Part shown: in pieces, positions 1-43,500 of the stretch
How the letters are laid out: every line of letters starts with the position of its first letter
Position numbering within the stretch: the stretch's first letter is position 1
Assembly: GCF_964019385.1 (NCBI RefSeq)
Contig: NC_088643.1
Span: 20,323,325 to 20,387,324, forward strand
Source: Sycon ciliatum
Lineage: Eukaryota > Porifera > Calcarea > Leucosolenida > Sycettidae
Reading direction: 5' to 3'
Length of the DNA: 64,000 nt
Notes under the pieces: model-generated
The model's input: the letters and a program-made list of their open reading frames with translations, nothing else
Database searches by the model: none
What the model was told of the DNA's origin: nothing
Translations under genes and position numbers: made by a program

Positions 1-31386
<31,386 letters not shown>

Positions 31387-31872
31387 AAGGCCTACTTTCC
31401 CCAGCGACTCCAATCACACGAAGCTAGCAAGGGTCGACGGCACGACAAGAGAAAACTGCGCTGTTCCGCAAAGCAAGTTCTACTGTACCACTGGTGCACC
31501 GATCTTCTTTACTACTTTAGCTTGTTTACAATGGTTTAGGCGATCAGCAAAATTGTTCCTCAAAACTAGAAATAGTAGAATGAAAATTTTCAAAGTTGTC
31601 TGCTGTCAGAAACTGATTCCTGGGTTGACCGGGTTCACCGCCTAGACAGCGCCAGACACTGAACAAAATGTGGACCACCAGTTCTACTACTATACAGTAT
31701 ACTACTTGTACTAGTTCGTGGTCGGCCCTAGCGCCCTGCTGCCTAGGCTGCTGGGTCTATCACTCGCACGCGAGCGCGAAGACTGCACGCGCACTGCCAA
31801 AGCAGAAAGCGGATCAGGGCAAGCCGCAAAGCACATTTTGATTCATCCAGCATGCGTTGAAAATAAACGTTT

Positions 31873-31885
31873 GTTGCTAAGCGAC
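31873..31885. promoter_or_regulatory. Candidate RFX X-box upstream of the dynein gene
   Basis: GTTGCTAAGCGAC fits the relaxed X-box consensus (RYYNYY, 1-3 spacer, RRNRAC) bound by RFX factors, which drive ciliary genes in animals. It lies 487 bases upstream of the dynein start codon. A 13-base degenerate match can occur by chance, so the link to ciliary regulation is inference. Confidence 0.3.
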
Positions 31886-32244
31886 GCATTCCCCCGGTGA
31901 TATCCAATCCATGACCAGCACAGACTCAGTGCACCATGTAGATCTACCATGTGTACCAGGTGCACATCGCCACGAAGTAGACAGACTACGATCACTGCAA
32001 CAGTTTCGCGGGATGTCATGATGATTGATGTACATCATGGTATGTCATAATGCGCCATGTCGAAGATGAAAGACTGGCCATACATGAGACAGATGCAAGA
32101 TTATCACACAACCTGATACACTGCATGCATAGGATCAGCAATGAACAAGGGCAGGGGGAGGAGGTGCACCAACACCATCCACTTCGTCTTTGTCCACGCC
32201 TTTACAAACACATCAGGAACTTCAAGAAGAAGCCAAGAGGACGT

Positions 32245-32350
32245 GTGCACCTCTCCGCAGAAGTGCCAAATCTCCCTATCAGGCTGGAGATCTCCCGCGG
32301 ATCTTGCTGGTGTTTTCAAAACATCTCCCTATCTCCCGACCAGAATTGAA
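32245..32350. repeat. Diverged dispersed repeat (partner at 30381-30470)
   Basis: Read on the minus strand it contains TCTGGTCGGGAGATAGGGAG and CCTGATAGGGAGATTTGGCAC. The same two blocks occur on the plus strand at 30395-30465 (GTCTGGTCGGGAGATAGGGA, then CCTGATAGGAAGACGTGGCAC). Confidence 0.65.
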
Positions 32351-33009
32351 AACCTCCCTATACTCGGCACAGATTGTGTGGCAAGTGTGCTAGCCATGCA
32401 TGTAAAGCGGTGCACTCGTTGGTTTGACTGGCACTTTATCCAATGCATGGTCAACGTGCTTAAATAGCATGCCCATTGTTACCCCTACATGTTGAGAGCA
32501 GGCAACCTCCCTACTGGAAGCCAAACCAGGAGGGAGAACTTCCTACCACAGACACAGACGAATTGAAGTTGGCGGGCCTATCTCTGTTCGGAACAAAGTC
32601 ACCGGTCATGATGGGGCGTAAGGAAAAGGCATGTTGCCTCTATTTAAAGGGTTTCACATTCTGCATAATAATGATGAAAGTGCTTGAGAAAGCAATGACG
32701 TCAGGCCGAGTCAACAAAATTATAAAATGACGACTTCTGGGTCGAACTGCACCCATTCTGGCCATAGCGAAGTACAGTACACTACAGTACACGCGGGTAC
32801 ACAAAGGCACACAATGAAAACCTTGGCAAATTAAGTACATGCGGGTAGGAATGAATTCCTCCAGCCAAGGGTTCTTCTAGAACAGAAATGCACCCGCGGG
32901 CACTGCCCATACAACCGAGGACTGTGTAACATAACCACACCTGATTTGTGACTACATTGCATGCTGCACAGCAGAAAGACAGAGAGATTCAGTTACTTTG
33001 AAGTACAAG

Positions 33010-33198
33010 TACAGTAAAACCTGTCAATGACTATGTGACCACTCGGACAAGGCAACCACCTGTCCTAGAAGACCACTGGAACCAGGACCAAGGGATACTA
33101 TTACCAGTCAAACGACCCTGGATAAGGAGACCACCTGGTAACAGAGACCACATTTTGAAGGTCCCTTGAGCGGTCATCCTAGACAGGTTTCACTGTAA
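33010..33198. mobile_element. MITE family 2 (TACAGT.AAACCTGTC ends)
   Basis: The ends TACAGTAAAACCTGTC and GACAGGTTTCACTGTA are inverted repeats with one mismatch. The interior (TCCTAGAAGACCACTGGAAC, GACCCTGGATAAGGAGACCAC) is the reverse complement of the copy at 42162-42326. Confidence 0.88.
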
Positions 33199-33811
33199 TA
33201 TCATTTACGAACAAAAACAGATACTGTAAGACCAGGTATTTTATTACTGGTCTTACAGTAACTACTGTAGAGGCAGAAAATTTCGTCGGTCAATAATTTC
33301 GTCCAACTCCAAAGAAAAGGAGTTCGTCCGGTTGAAAATTTCGTCCATGGATCATAAGAGTGTATAGAAAAGCTGGGCAAATCGACACTAGTCCTACATT
33401 TAATTTAGTCCAAAAGCTCCTTGGACGAAAAAGACGAAATTAAATTCCAGACGAATTTTTCTGCTTATACAGTACATAGAACCAGTTTTCCATTGTGCTC
33501 CTATGTGGACATACGAAAAAGGTTCCCTGCAAATGAATCTCGTAATACGGAACGGGCGAGTTGATTATAAGCAGAATCAACTGGAATCTGGTCCCTTCTG
33601 TTCGCTTGCTACAATGTCTGACCAGACACATTTCCGACACACCGTTTTTTCTTCATGTATTTTGCAAAAATTAAAATAAATAGATACTACAGTGTGAGCA
33701 AAAGAATACTCAATGGTCATCACGAACACCAGTATGTCTGACGCCAAGCATGTGCTTGCACCTGGCTACATGAACACAGCTGTGGGAGAAAAAAAACAAA
33801 AAAAAGATCAG

Positions 33812-33885
<74 letters not shown>
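33812..33885 (-). tRNA. tRNA-Asn (GTT)
   Basis: A 74-base cloverleaf. The acceptor GTCTCCG pairs with CGGGGAC (one mismatch-like C-A or wobble position), the D arm holds TGGCGCAATCGGTTAGCGC, the anticodon stem/loop is TTCGG-CTGTTAA-CCGAA with anticodon GTT, the T arm has GGTTCAAGCCCACC, and the discriminator is G. It matches animal tRNA-Asn closely. A long T-run follows on the coding strand. No intron. Confidence 0.96.
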
Positions 33886-34374
33886 GGTGCTGGAGGATGC
33901 CCACTCAAATTGTTACAAAGTATCACTATCAGGGTGCAGCAGATGGGAGCAAGGATTGCAAATCTTCAGGAGGAGCAGCACAAGGGAGTCTCAGGCCAGC
34001 TTTCAGCTTTATGATACTAAAATATACCCATTCAAGCTGTGTCGAAAGCCGAATGGATTGCACTACGTACTTATAGTCAACAGGACAAGTGATCTCCACC
34101 TCAAGGAGTTAGTATACAGGTCTTCTTAACAGCGCCCACCATGCCTGGGACGTACAACACACCCCATAGACTACCACCATCGTGAAATGTAACACGTACA
34201 CGCTGAATTACACATTTTCCGAGTCCAGGTTTGGAAATTCTCGAACAACAAGAGAGCAACAGTGTACAGCCGGCCGGCCATGTACGAACACCTGGAATTC
34301 ATAGTGAATACCTACACTGGAGAACCACTTGGGGAAAGATCATGGCTGTAACGGTATCCGGCTCCTTGTACAGT

Positions 34375-34585
34375 TACTGTAAACTGCCTAATATTCGCGA
34401 CGGATTAATGTTCGCTATTTTCGCGAGAAGAGCGTAACGCGAATATTAACTATCGTGAAATCTAAATTCAACAGTGGGTGTATGTAAGGAGGCCCCAGTG
34501 CTTCGCGAACCTTTGCCATCGCAAACTCGCTGGTTCTGAGAAATCGCGAAAATTTAGTGACGCGAATATTGGGCAGTTTACGGTA
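34375..34585. mobile_element. MITE with TIR GTAAACTGCCTAATATTCGC
   Basis: The left TGTAAACTGCCTAATATTCG and right CGAATATTGGGCAGTTTACG are inverted repeats of about 25 bases with two mismatches. Inner CGCGAA motifs also pair. Confidence 0.85.
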
Positions 34586-34809
34586 CTTGTAGTTGTAAAG
34601 GTGCAGTAAACGCACAGAGCGTTCACCAATATGTACAAATTCTTGGCGCAGGTTAAACAAATTGCCTTCATCTCGAAATTGATTTCTCTGGATTCTACTG
34701 ACGGTGTTGTAAATTGAAAATAATCGGAAGAATCTACCGAAGCATCGATATCGCGATATCGCCCAAGCACCACAAAAAAAATGAAAAAAAGAAAGAAAAA
34801 GGAAACCGT

Positions 34810-34881
34810 TTCCCACACCGGGAATTGAACCCGGGCCGTCTGGGTGAAAACCAGAAATCCTAACCACTAGACCATATGGGA
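34810..34881 (-). tRNA. tRNA-Glu (TTC)
   Basis: A 72-base cloverleaf with the same acceptor and D arm as the tRNA-Glu(CTC) at 22443 (TCCCATA, GGTCTAGTGGTTAGGAT). The anticodon stem/loop is TCTGG-TTTTCAC-CCAGA with anticodon TTC, the T arm is GGGTTCAATTCCCGG, and the discriminator is A. A T-rich stretch follows. No intron. Confidence 0.97.
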
Positions 34882-36031
34882 GACCACACTCAACCAATTT
34901 ATATTGGCCATCCTATAACTATGGGAGCTGTAAACTGAGGGGCAAAATGATTAGATCATTTTGGGGTAAATGCTCTATTGGACCCTCTATGATATGCAAC
35001 ACACGTGGCTGAGCGTAGCCTGAACAATCTACTGGTCCACATGTGCATAAGAGTGAGCGTAAACGTGTCGCATTGTGAAGCCGCGGCTACTATACAAGAG
35101 CGGCTTATGTTGGATTTGATACTTCCAAAAGTGAGGCTTCTATTCGAGGGCGCCTTGTATTCCAGTGCGGCTTTTATACAAGACTACGGTATCCTTCTGA
35201 CTAGCATATGGCTATGGCCCAACTTCGATGTTCATACCTAATAGTCTGCGTTTAGTGGAACACAGTGCTGTGGTGCTGAACGACAAACTACTGGGCCATG
35301 CATGTGGGGCTGGAGAGTAAAACGCATGTAGTGCACATAAGCTACTTACGCATGGTTATCCCTATCAAAAGAAGAGGTCTTCATCAGCCACTCCTTGACA
35401 GCGTCCGTCCATGTCGAAGAAAAAGGACGCCAGCAAGCCTCCAGCTGACGGAAACAGCATCATATCTGTACATGTGTTGTCTGAAGAATACAATCAAGTA
35501 ACTACTCATGGAGAAAGAAACCTTGTTGCTTCATGCCATGCCGAGGACTCGATCCCGGCCCGATCATGCCAGGAACAGGAAGGCCATGGCGCCATGATGC
35601 CGAAGATTCCTCAGCAGTGTCAGTGCGCAGAGCCTAGGGCAGGTGGTACCAGGGAGTCGTAAAATACCCTGGGTGGTAGACCTACATGTTTTCCGATTTT
35701 GACAGCATGTTACAAGGCACTGTATATGTTCTACGTCGTTGTCATGTCATCCATGACATAATTCAAACTTCAAACAGCACGTGGCTTTTTCAGGTTATTT
35801 TAAATAATTATTATTTTTTGGTTCATCTGCGAGATCAAAATTATTTTGGTGATTGCTTTCTTGTGCCCGTCGTTCTTTGAAGCAGGCTCGTACTTGCACC
35901 TACTCTTTCAAACTACAACTAGTAACTACTTGCGGATGCAAGTCTCGTTTGTTGAGTGTTGTTGACACACGTGATTTGAAATTCACATCACTTTTCGCTG
36001 ATTTGACTTGAACTGTGGAATTGCATTTCAA

Positions 36032-38070
36032 ATGGATCGATTCATTCCTGGAATTGTGAAGGAAATCTATTGTAGAGTTACATTCTACCCTACTCTACTG
36101 AAGAACGTGTTGTTCGTTGGTGAACTGAGACGCTGGTACGATCGAGTGGACAACCGTGTGATATTGGGCGCTTTACCTCTAAGGCGATACAACAAACAGG
36201 TATTAGAGGATTTTGTTACTCTCACTGCAACTCCAACTATGTGTACTTGTGCTAGTCAATATTCTCCATGACAGCTAACGAAGTCCGTACCTGAATTCCC
36301 GACATGGGAATAATAATTTTTGGTTTGGGTAGATACACACTGCCCGTGTCAGACAACGACATTGACATAAGGACAATTTTCTCTTGCAGTAACACGACAG
36401 GTGAAATCTCGATAATTCAATCCCCAAAATGCCAGGGAAAAAGTTCTAATCATTAATTTTAATATCCAGACATTCTAATTATCCAAACATGTACCCACAA
36501 CACTTATGTATGTCAACAAGCTGGCGTTGTCACGCAGAGTTGCGCTATGCATCTTAGACCGTGACCGATTCCGTGGTCACTGAACTGCCTGCTCATGCGA
36601 ACTGAACTGACTTGTAGAATGTACAGTGAACTTCGAATCATGCATTGCTAACTTTGAAATATGAGCACATCTCCCGCACTTTTTCTATGTAAGTAGATTC
36701 CAGGCCCGCCGGACCCGGTCCGGTTGGTCAGGTTATTACCGGACCAACTTTTGGCCATCAGCGCGTGTTTCCTACTGTGGCGGTCATGTGTACCCACTAT
36801 AATCAGTATAAAAGGCCATGACACTACCGGACCAATCTAAAACTGCTTCCGGCAGTCCTGGATTCCTTGGGACTTCTAATCAACCGGACGTGCCCAGTTC
36901 GAGGTTCGAATAATCAGAAATTGTTATTATGGAAATTGTATTGATAGAAATCGGCCCTGGAAGAAACACTAGGTTGTCACCGATGAATGAACAGGTGCAC
37001 TAGCACCGCTATTATATTTGTAATCAATGGAGTATTGCTTCAACCTCTTCTGATTTCTCGTTTTCTGCCACTTTTGCAGCTCGTGGAAGAGGAGAATGTC
37101 CGCCTGGTGGTCACACTATGTCGCAGTTACGAAACTCAGCTTTTCACAAACTCAGAGCTGGTCAGTCCAGTAGTTTCTGTGGACATTGGTTTATTGCGCT
37201 TGCCTAATCACATTACACAACTACTTACACATGCTTTCCTGAAGGTCACACTGTGTACTACTGGTAACTAGTACAAGGAGAATGCAACATGAATGCATAC
37301 CATTGGCAGTAGGCATTGACCCATGACCATATACTAGTAGTCTTGGGAATGTGAGCCATTTTTGATTATTTTCTGGTTGTCGTAGTACTTTTAAAACAAG
37401 ATATTTGTTGGCAACTATCTCCGTTGCCCCAGTAGACTTGTGGAGCTACGAGACCAAAGGTGACCAGGAGTTTGGATTTGTGTTGTCTCTGGATGTATAC
37501 AGGAGTGGGGCAGACTGAACGTGAGGCAGATTCACATACCTGTCATGGAGTACTTTGGCACACCAAGCGTGGAACAGATGGAGTATGCCGTGTCGGCCAT
37601 TCGTGCACTGGACGACGGTGAGAGTGCCTACATTCATTGCAAGGCCGGGCGATCCAGGAGTGCCACCGTTGCTGGCAGCTATTTGATCGAGGTTGGTACT
37701 CATGGTGTTTGTGCTCTGACTGCGCAGGCGCATGTTATGTGCTTTCACGAGTTTTTTGTAACAGTAGTATGTCTCCAGTCCATGCATATCTTCTCTTGCT
37801 GGACATGACAAGTGTTCCTTTCTCTGATGGCTTAGCTTCCCGGCTGGTCATCGAAACAGAAAAGTCCATGGTCTTGTTGTTATGCATAGCATTTCCAAAC
37901 CTAAGCATGCTCAGCTTCTTGTTTGCGCGTCTGCTCGTATTTTGCAGACCACTGGTTCCACACCCGATCAAGCCGTCTATCGACTGAAGGAGAAGCGCCC
38001 GCACATCTCGCTTAGCGCCAAGCAGGTCCACTCTCTCTACTCCTATTACAATGCTAAGCACCGAAGATGA
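36032..38070 (+). CDS. PTPMT1: PTPMT1, mitochondrial dual-specificity phosphatase
   Basis: Family role: removes the phosphate from phosphatidylglycerophosphate in the mitochondrial inner membrane during cardiolipin synthesis. The four exons 36032-36199, 37080-37160, 37503-37691 and 37948-38070 join in frame to 186 residues, close to the usual size. Exon 1 gives VTFYPTLLKNV and RRWYDRVDNRVILGALPLR. Exon 2 gives LVEEENVRLVVTLCRSYET. Exon 3 gives the CX5R active site in IHCKAGRSRSAT, with catalytic cysteine and arginine present. Exon 4 gives TPDQAVYRLKEKRPHISL and ends KHRR before TGA. The ATG at 36032 is chosen because the start of the family alignment follows it. The donor of exon 3 is GTTGGT, unusual but the only one that keeps the alignment. 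The N-terminus is hydrophobic and basic, as expected for mitochondrial import. Confidence 0.95.
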
Positions 38071-39314
38071 TGTAGCAGGTGACGACAGTTTACGAGAACT
38101 TGCCGGAGCGAAGTACTTCGAGAGCTGTATTGACTTTGCCCTGCGCCCATCTCGTACCCAGAAGCGTGCTCTTATCACTGTATGCCGACCAGTGGCAGTG
38201 GTGCTTGTGTCAAACTGACCGACCGCGCTATGAAGACGACCAGGCAGTATCGTCACACACATCCCGCGATCAGCATGGTGGATACCGGTGTGTAGGGCGT
38301 TTAGCCATGGATATGACGGAATGAGTGGCCGGCCACCTATAGTGACAGTGGAGTGGAGGCTTCATTCGGATAAGAAGGTCGACGGCATCCTGGGTTCGCT
38401 ACATGACATGAGGAAGCTGCATCGTAGTGGTCAAGCAGTGAAGCATAGTCATTTTGGCTCATATGCAGGCAACTACCCAAGAGCATGGCATGCAGGGAAC
38501 AGCCGTTGGCTCTATGCTACATGCATGTACTGCTTCATTGTCATGACTAAGTCTTACTGGAGTCATAGACATCTGATTTTTGTTTATTCTTTGACATTAG
38601 GTTTTTTCCAGCTGGTCTGTGATGTTGTGTGTGTGTTTTGATGTTTATGCACATACAACGACCGTCTGATCAGCAAACACATTGCTGCCACTGACAGCTT
38701 GTCTGCTTTCCGTATTTTCTCAGCAACAACGAATGGTATGTCTTCTTCCTACTGAGAGTTTTCAACTGTTCATATACACAGTCACACTGCACTACTTCAT
38801 CTCGGTCTTGTAGCCTGTTCTCCACGGCACAGATGCACATGTACCGTAATCTTGCAAGACCATCGTCTTTAATCGTTAAGTCGCTGTTTTTGGTCCTTTC
38901 ACAAGTGCATTTTCGTGCGATTATAAGACCATGGTCTTATGTGCGAGAGACAAACATCGCATCAACATGTACATGTGCAAGTACGCATATTATTGGTGAA
39001 TGCAAGTACAATGGAACCATGATGAACCTCGTGTGGTTTTGTGATTCACTTATAAGTGCATGTTCTTATCAACAGGAGTGCTCTTTCATTCGAAAATAAG
39101 AACATGTCCCTAAAATATTAACTGGTCCCTAAATGCGCGAGAATACGGTAAAAGGTTTCTGTCTGACTTGTTGTCAGTGATAAATCAGTACAACTTCCCA
39201 TTCCCCACTGCTCGGTTTTCCTTGGTGGAGCGCCCTCAGCTCTGCTCTGGGGTTGACGATATGAAACCCGGATAGAATGGGGTGTAGTCTGTAGATAAAA
39301 TGCATTTCTTGTGA

Positions 39315-39348
39315 CCAGGGAGTAGTACAATATTGTACTACTCCCTGG
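39315..39348. repeat. Perfect 34-base palindrome
   Basis: CCAGGGAGTAGTACAAT is followed at once by its exact reverse complement, with no spacer. Confidence 0.97.
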
Positions 39349-39427
39349 CTGTGACCTATAATCAAAGGTGATTCCCTGCCTGCATGCACGCTACAAAGAT
39401 GAAAAAAAGGCATCTGCATGCAATGAT

Positions 39428-39751
39428 CTGTCCCCGGGGAAAATTGCGGAAAAAAATCGCAAAAAGCGCGGGGAAAACGAGGCATAATATGGCATAATTT
39501 GCGGTAAATATGCAGTGAGTATGTAGTGAAATCAATAAGTTACAAGTCTCTGGTGTAAGCACTCGTCATATTTGAGTAAAAAGCCGCCACGATGAGACGT
39601 TGCTGACCGAACAGTGCACTGTGTGTACGTGTAGTGCAACAAAAAAGTTCAAAAAACGCGGGGAAAATCGCGGAAAACGCGGTCTTTTAAATAATCGCAA
39701 AAAACGCGGGAAAAAACGAGGCCGCGGAATCGCAATTTTCCCCGGGGACAG
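39428..39751. mobile_element. MITE with TIR CTGTCCCCGGGGAAAATTGC and 6-bp direct flanks
   Basis: Perfect 21-base terminal inverted repeats bound a 324-base element rich in AAAAACGCGGGGAAAA motifs. AATGAT occurs directly on both sides (39422-39427 and 39752-39757), a probable target-site duplication. Confidence 0.88.
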
Positions 39752-40503
39752 AATGATAGTGTGCTTTCCAAATAACTGCCGCATCGCGAAGAAAAAAAGT
39801 CTGAGTGATGACCTGTGCCCCATCCTCACGGTGTTGTGTCAATAAATGTTCGACTTCTTGAGCTAATGAATAGTAGTAGGTATCCAGCTCTCAGTCCTTG
39901 AGCAATCCCATCCGAACATTTTCAATATCCGTTCACCCGTCATCTCTTCTTTCAACAGAAAATTGACTAAGCTGTGCTCACCAAACTATGATGATTGTGT
40001 TGCTGGCAACATAGCACAATGCTAGTTGTCATGTAGCATAGGCATTATTTTTCACTCCTTCCATTCCGCTACAATGGCAAATCGCCACTAGTTTGCAATG
40101 AAGAAAAAATAGAATAGCCAAACTGTGATGCAAACTGCGGGTGCAATTCATCTAAAAAGGATGTAAAAATGAAGCAATGGTTTTACCTACAAGCCTAAAA
40201 TGACACCTAAATTGGGGCAATATCTAACGAGAGAGGACAGAAAATAGAGCGGCAGGTGGAAACTTGAAGAAAAGTTAGGTGCAACAAAACTAAGCAGTGG
40301 GTCTTGCACAGCACCTCAGTCAATGCCCAAACCCTGCAAGCTACGTGCGGAATTCACTACAGCACAGTGGTGGGGGCCCGAGGCTTCAGACAGACTTCAT
40401 CAGCCACTTTGTCGTCTACATGAGGTTTCAGTGGGTGCGCTTGTCGCTAACTGTTTACTGCTTTAGGTCAAGGACAATAGGGCAACACGACAGCAGACCC
40501 TTC

Positions 40504-43500
40504 CTAAGCAGAGTAGGTGCTGCTGGACACATTGCCGCCATGTCCCGTCCAGTTGGTGTGAATGTGCTTGCCGGGCTCGCTGAGCAGCTCGTACGTGTGA
40601 GCGCCGAAATAGTCGCGCTGGGCCTGGATGAGATTGGCGGGCACGCGTGCAGATCTACACCACGCACATCATAGAAACAACAGCAAAAATAACACAAAGC
40701 GCTTGTCAAATGTCAGCCTGTCCACATATTCAAGAGATTCAATCAAAAATTACTATACCCTACAATTGAGACGACATGCCAACGGTGCCAACAAGTCCTC
40801 TAAGCACCATGCAAACTCAATATACTCAGGGGTGGAATTGATAAGTCCCAAACGACAACAAGGAGATCCCAAGGCTATGAAATTGAGCTATCCTCATTCC
40901 CCGTCATCATTCGCACTTACCGGTATCCATCGTAGAAAGCAAGTGCAGTGCTGAAGCATGGTGTTGGAATGCCCATCATTACAGCCTGGGCAACAACCTT
41001 GCGCCATGATACCTGAACAACACACAAAGGATGAAAGAAAGTCAGCAGAATACAATAATCTACGGATGCGGAGCATACGCCCAATGGATGGAGCTATAAC
41101 TGGAGTGCATAAATCATAAATTGTACGGATGCTAACTAACACCTCGCACACACTACATTCTTTCCCATTGCAACGATTCCAATCGTACATGGACATTCAA
41201 CACAACGGCAGAACCCAAAGCCAGCGGAAACATACCTGACATCTGTGGATGGCATCCTTGAAGAACTGGTCCAGGAGCAGGATCTGGAGCTCAGGGTTCT
41301 TCTCAAACGCAGCCTTGATGTTGCCAAGGAACACACTGAATGGCAGAAGAAGGAAAAACAAGAAAGCAAGCAAAAATGTGACAAAATTGTAAACAAATAA
41401 AATCAGGGATGGCGCCTGGAGAATCTGTGCAAAAACGTCAAAAAAAGTAGACATTGCAGGCCAGCGTCTAAAGGCTTCGGTTGCACAAACCTGCTGTCTC
41501 TTCTACAACATGGAGAGAATTACCACAGAGAATTCATAGATATTGCACCAATCTATCCCTTCACTGCCTGACAATTGGTTTAGCTACGAAACTCTCGAGC
41601 TGAAGCAAATTACTAATAGCTAGCAATAGCCTTGTTAGCCACTGTGCGCATTGGACAATTATTAGTACTGAAGCTCTGCTCCAGGACCGGCAAGCACGGC
41701 CACAGGACTGGAGCAGTCTGCTCTGTTGTATGCACCGTACCTGCGGATGATGCATCCACCGCGCCACATCAGAGCAATGCCACCATAGTTCAGCTTCCAT
41801 CCGAATTCCTTGGCGGCCTCGCGCAGAAGCATGAAGCCCTGGGCGTAGGAGACGATCTTGCTGGCATAGAGAGCCTGGCGGATGTTCTCGATGAACTCCT
41901 TCTTATCTCCGGTGTACTTCACATCTCCAGGTCCTTGGAGTTCGGAGCTGGCACGGACACGCTCATCCTGCATAAAACGCACGACAAGAAAGATGGTTTA
42001 CATTGCTGTTGATGGAACAACAACCAGACGATGCATACTGGGTGAGGGTAGCAGAACCCACAGTTTGCCCGTCTAAATGACATGCGTTGCAAAACAAGTA
42101 CTTACAATCCATTCCGCACTACTGCTATTACGGTAGTAGCACTTCAAGAAGTAATTATTACTACAGTGAAACCTCTCTAAGACAACCGCTCCAGGGACCT
42201 TCAAAACGTGGTCTCCTTATCCAGGGTCATTTGACTGGAAATAGCATCCATCGGTCCTGGTTTCAGTGGTCTTCTAGGACAGGTGGTCGCCTTATCCGAG
42301 TGGTTGCCTTGACAGGTTTTAGTGTACATGTACCACTGCATCAACATCTCTTTTATCTAGACCTTCAAGCTACCGCAGTGTACCAGGTACGACGCAACCT
42401 TCGTCATCAAACAAATGAATGATGCCAACGAACATACGTGCTAAAAAATGATCAAGGATGGCGCATTGACATCCTCTGATTGGAAGACAAGCTTGCCAAA
42501 GGTCCTTCATTTTTTAGGCTCCTTTAATAAATTTCGCTGTGCACAGTTTGACAACGCACGCCTAGGCGCATATCTTACAGAAGACACAAGCGTTGGAGGC
42601 AAGAGCCAATGTGCTTTTATGTAGAAGACTACACTTCCACACACACACACCTACCTTGAGTGAGGACAAGCAGCGAGCAAAGACAGACTCTCCGATCAGC
42701 GTGACGGGTGTGCCGTAGTCGAGTGCTGAGATTGCCGTCCACTTGCCGGTTCCCTTCTGGCCAGCGGCATCGCGGATCTTCTCAACGAGTGGCTTGCCAT
42801 CGGTGTCCTTGAAGCGCATGATGTCACGCGAGATCTCAATCAAGAATGAGTCGAGCTCGCCCTTGTTCCACTCCTCGAACACCTGCAGGTACAGAGTGAC
42901 ATCAACATCATTAGCATGATACCCCTGTGATACCCACGTGATGTAAAGGAGACCACATGCATAATCACGCAGTGTGTTGACAAACTGCAACAGGAATATC
43001 AACATGAAACACACCTGGCAAGATCAGCCAGGAAAGATCATAATCAGCGGACAGCGGTAAACTAAACGGTGTCAGATCTCCTTGTCCAACTTTAACATCC
43101 ATTCCTTACACCATAATACAAGTATCCTTGAAACACAACACACACCCACTGAAGTCAATGAACACACACACACGCACACCCACGCGCGCACACACCCACA
43201 CCCACGCACACACATGCACGCACACACACACAGCAGCTGCAGCACTTACATCGCCGATCTCATCGCAGGACATTCCCATGCCCTCGTGCATGAGCTGGTA
43301 GGCTTCGCAGATGAGCTGCATGTCTCCGTACTCAATACCATTGTGTACCATCTTGACAAAGTGGCCAGAGCCGTCCTCACCGACCCAGTCACAGCATGGC
43401 TCATCATTAGACTTAGCTGCAATGCCCTAGAAGAACACACAAGAAAACACAACAATATCCACAGCAAACACAACCAGTCAAAAGTTTACACCACAAACCG

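Larger units (their letters stand above)
31387..36031. other. Spacer between divergent DNAH12 and PTPMT1 genes
   Basis: Holds the tRNA-Asn and tRNA-Glu(TTC) genes, MITEs at 33010-33198 and 34375-34585, a 37-base hairpin at 33223-33259, a candidate X-box at 31873 and a diverged repeat at 32245-32350. The 60-100 aa frames here show no recognisable domains. Both gene promoters must lie here but no core elements stand out. Confidence 0.8.
38071..40503. other. Spacer between convergent PTPMT1 and 6PGD genes
   Basis: Contains two short frames just after the PTPMT1 stop (see findings), a 34-base perfect palindrome at 39315-39348, and a MITE at 39428-39751. Diverged inverted ends (ACCGTAATCTTGCA at 38843 against GCGCGAGAATACGGT at 39135) suggest another old MITE. 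The rest is AT-rich unique sequence. No clear poly(A) signal was fixed for either gene. Confidence 0.75.

Noticed and set aside
32050..32349. A 99 aa plus-strand frame and an antisense 71 aa frame
   Set aside because: The region matches a diverged dispersed repeat (second copy near 30395), and neither frame is kept in the other copy.
36370..36960. Possible MITE with ends near CTCGATAATTC and GTTCGAATAATC
   Set aside because: The ends align only over about 10 bases and no clear boundary could be placed.
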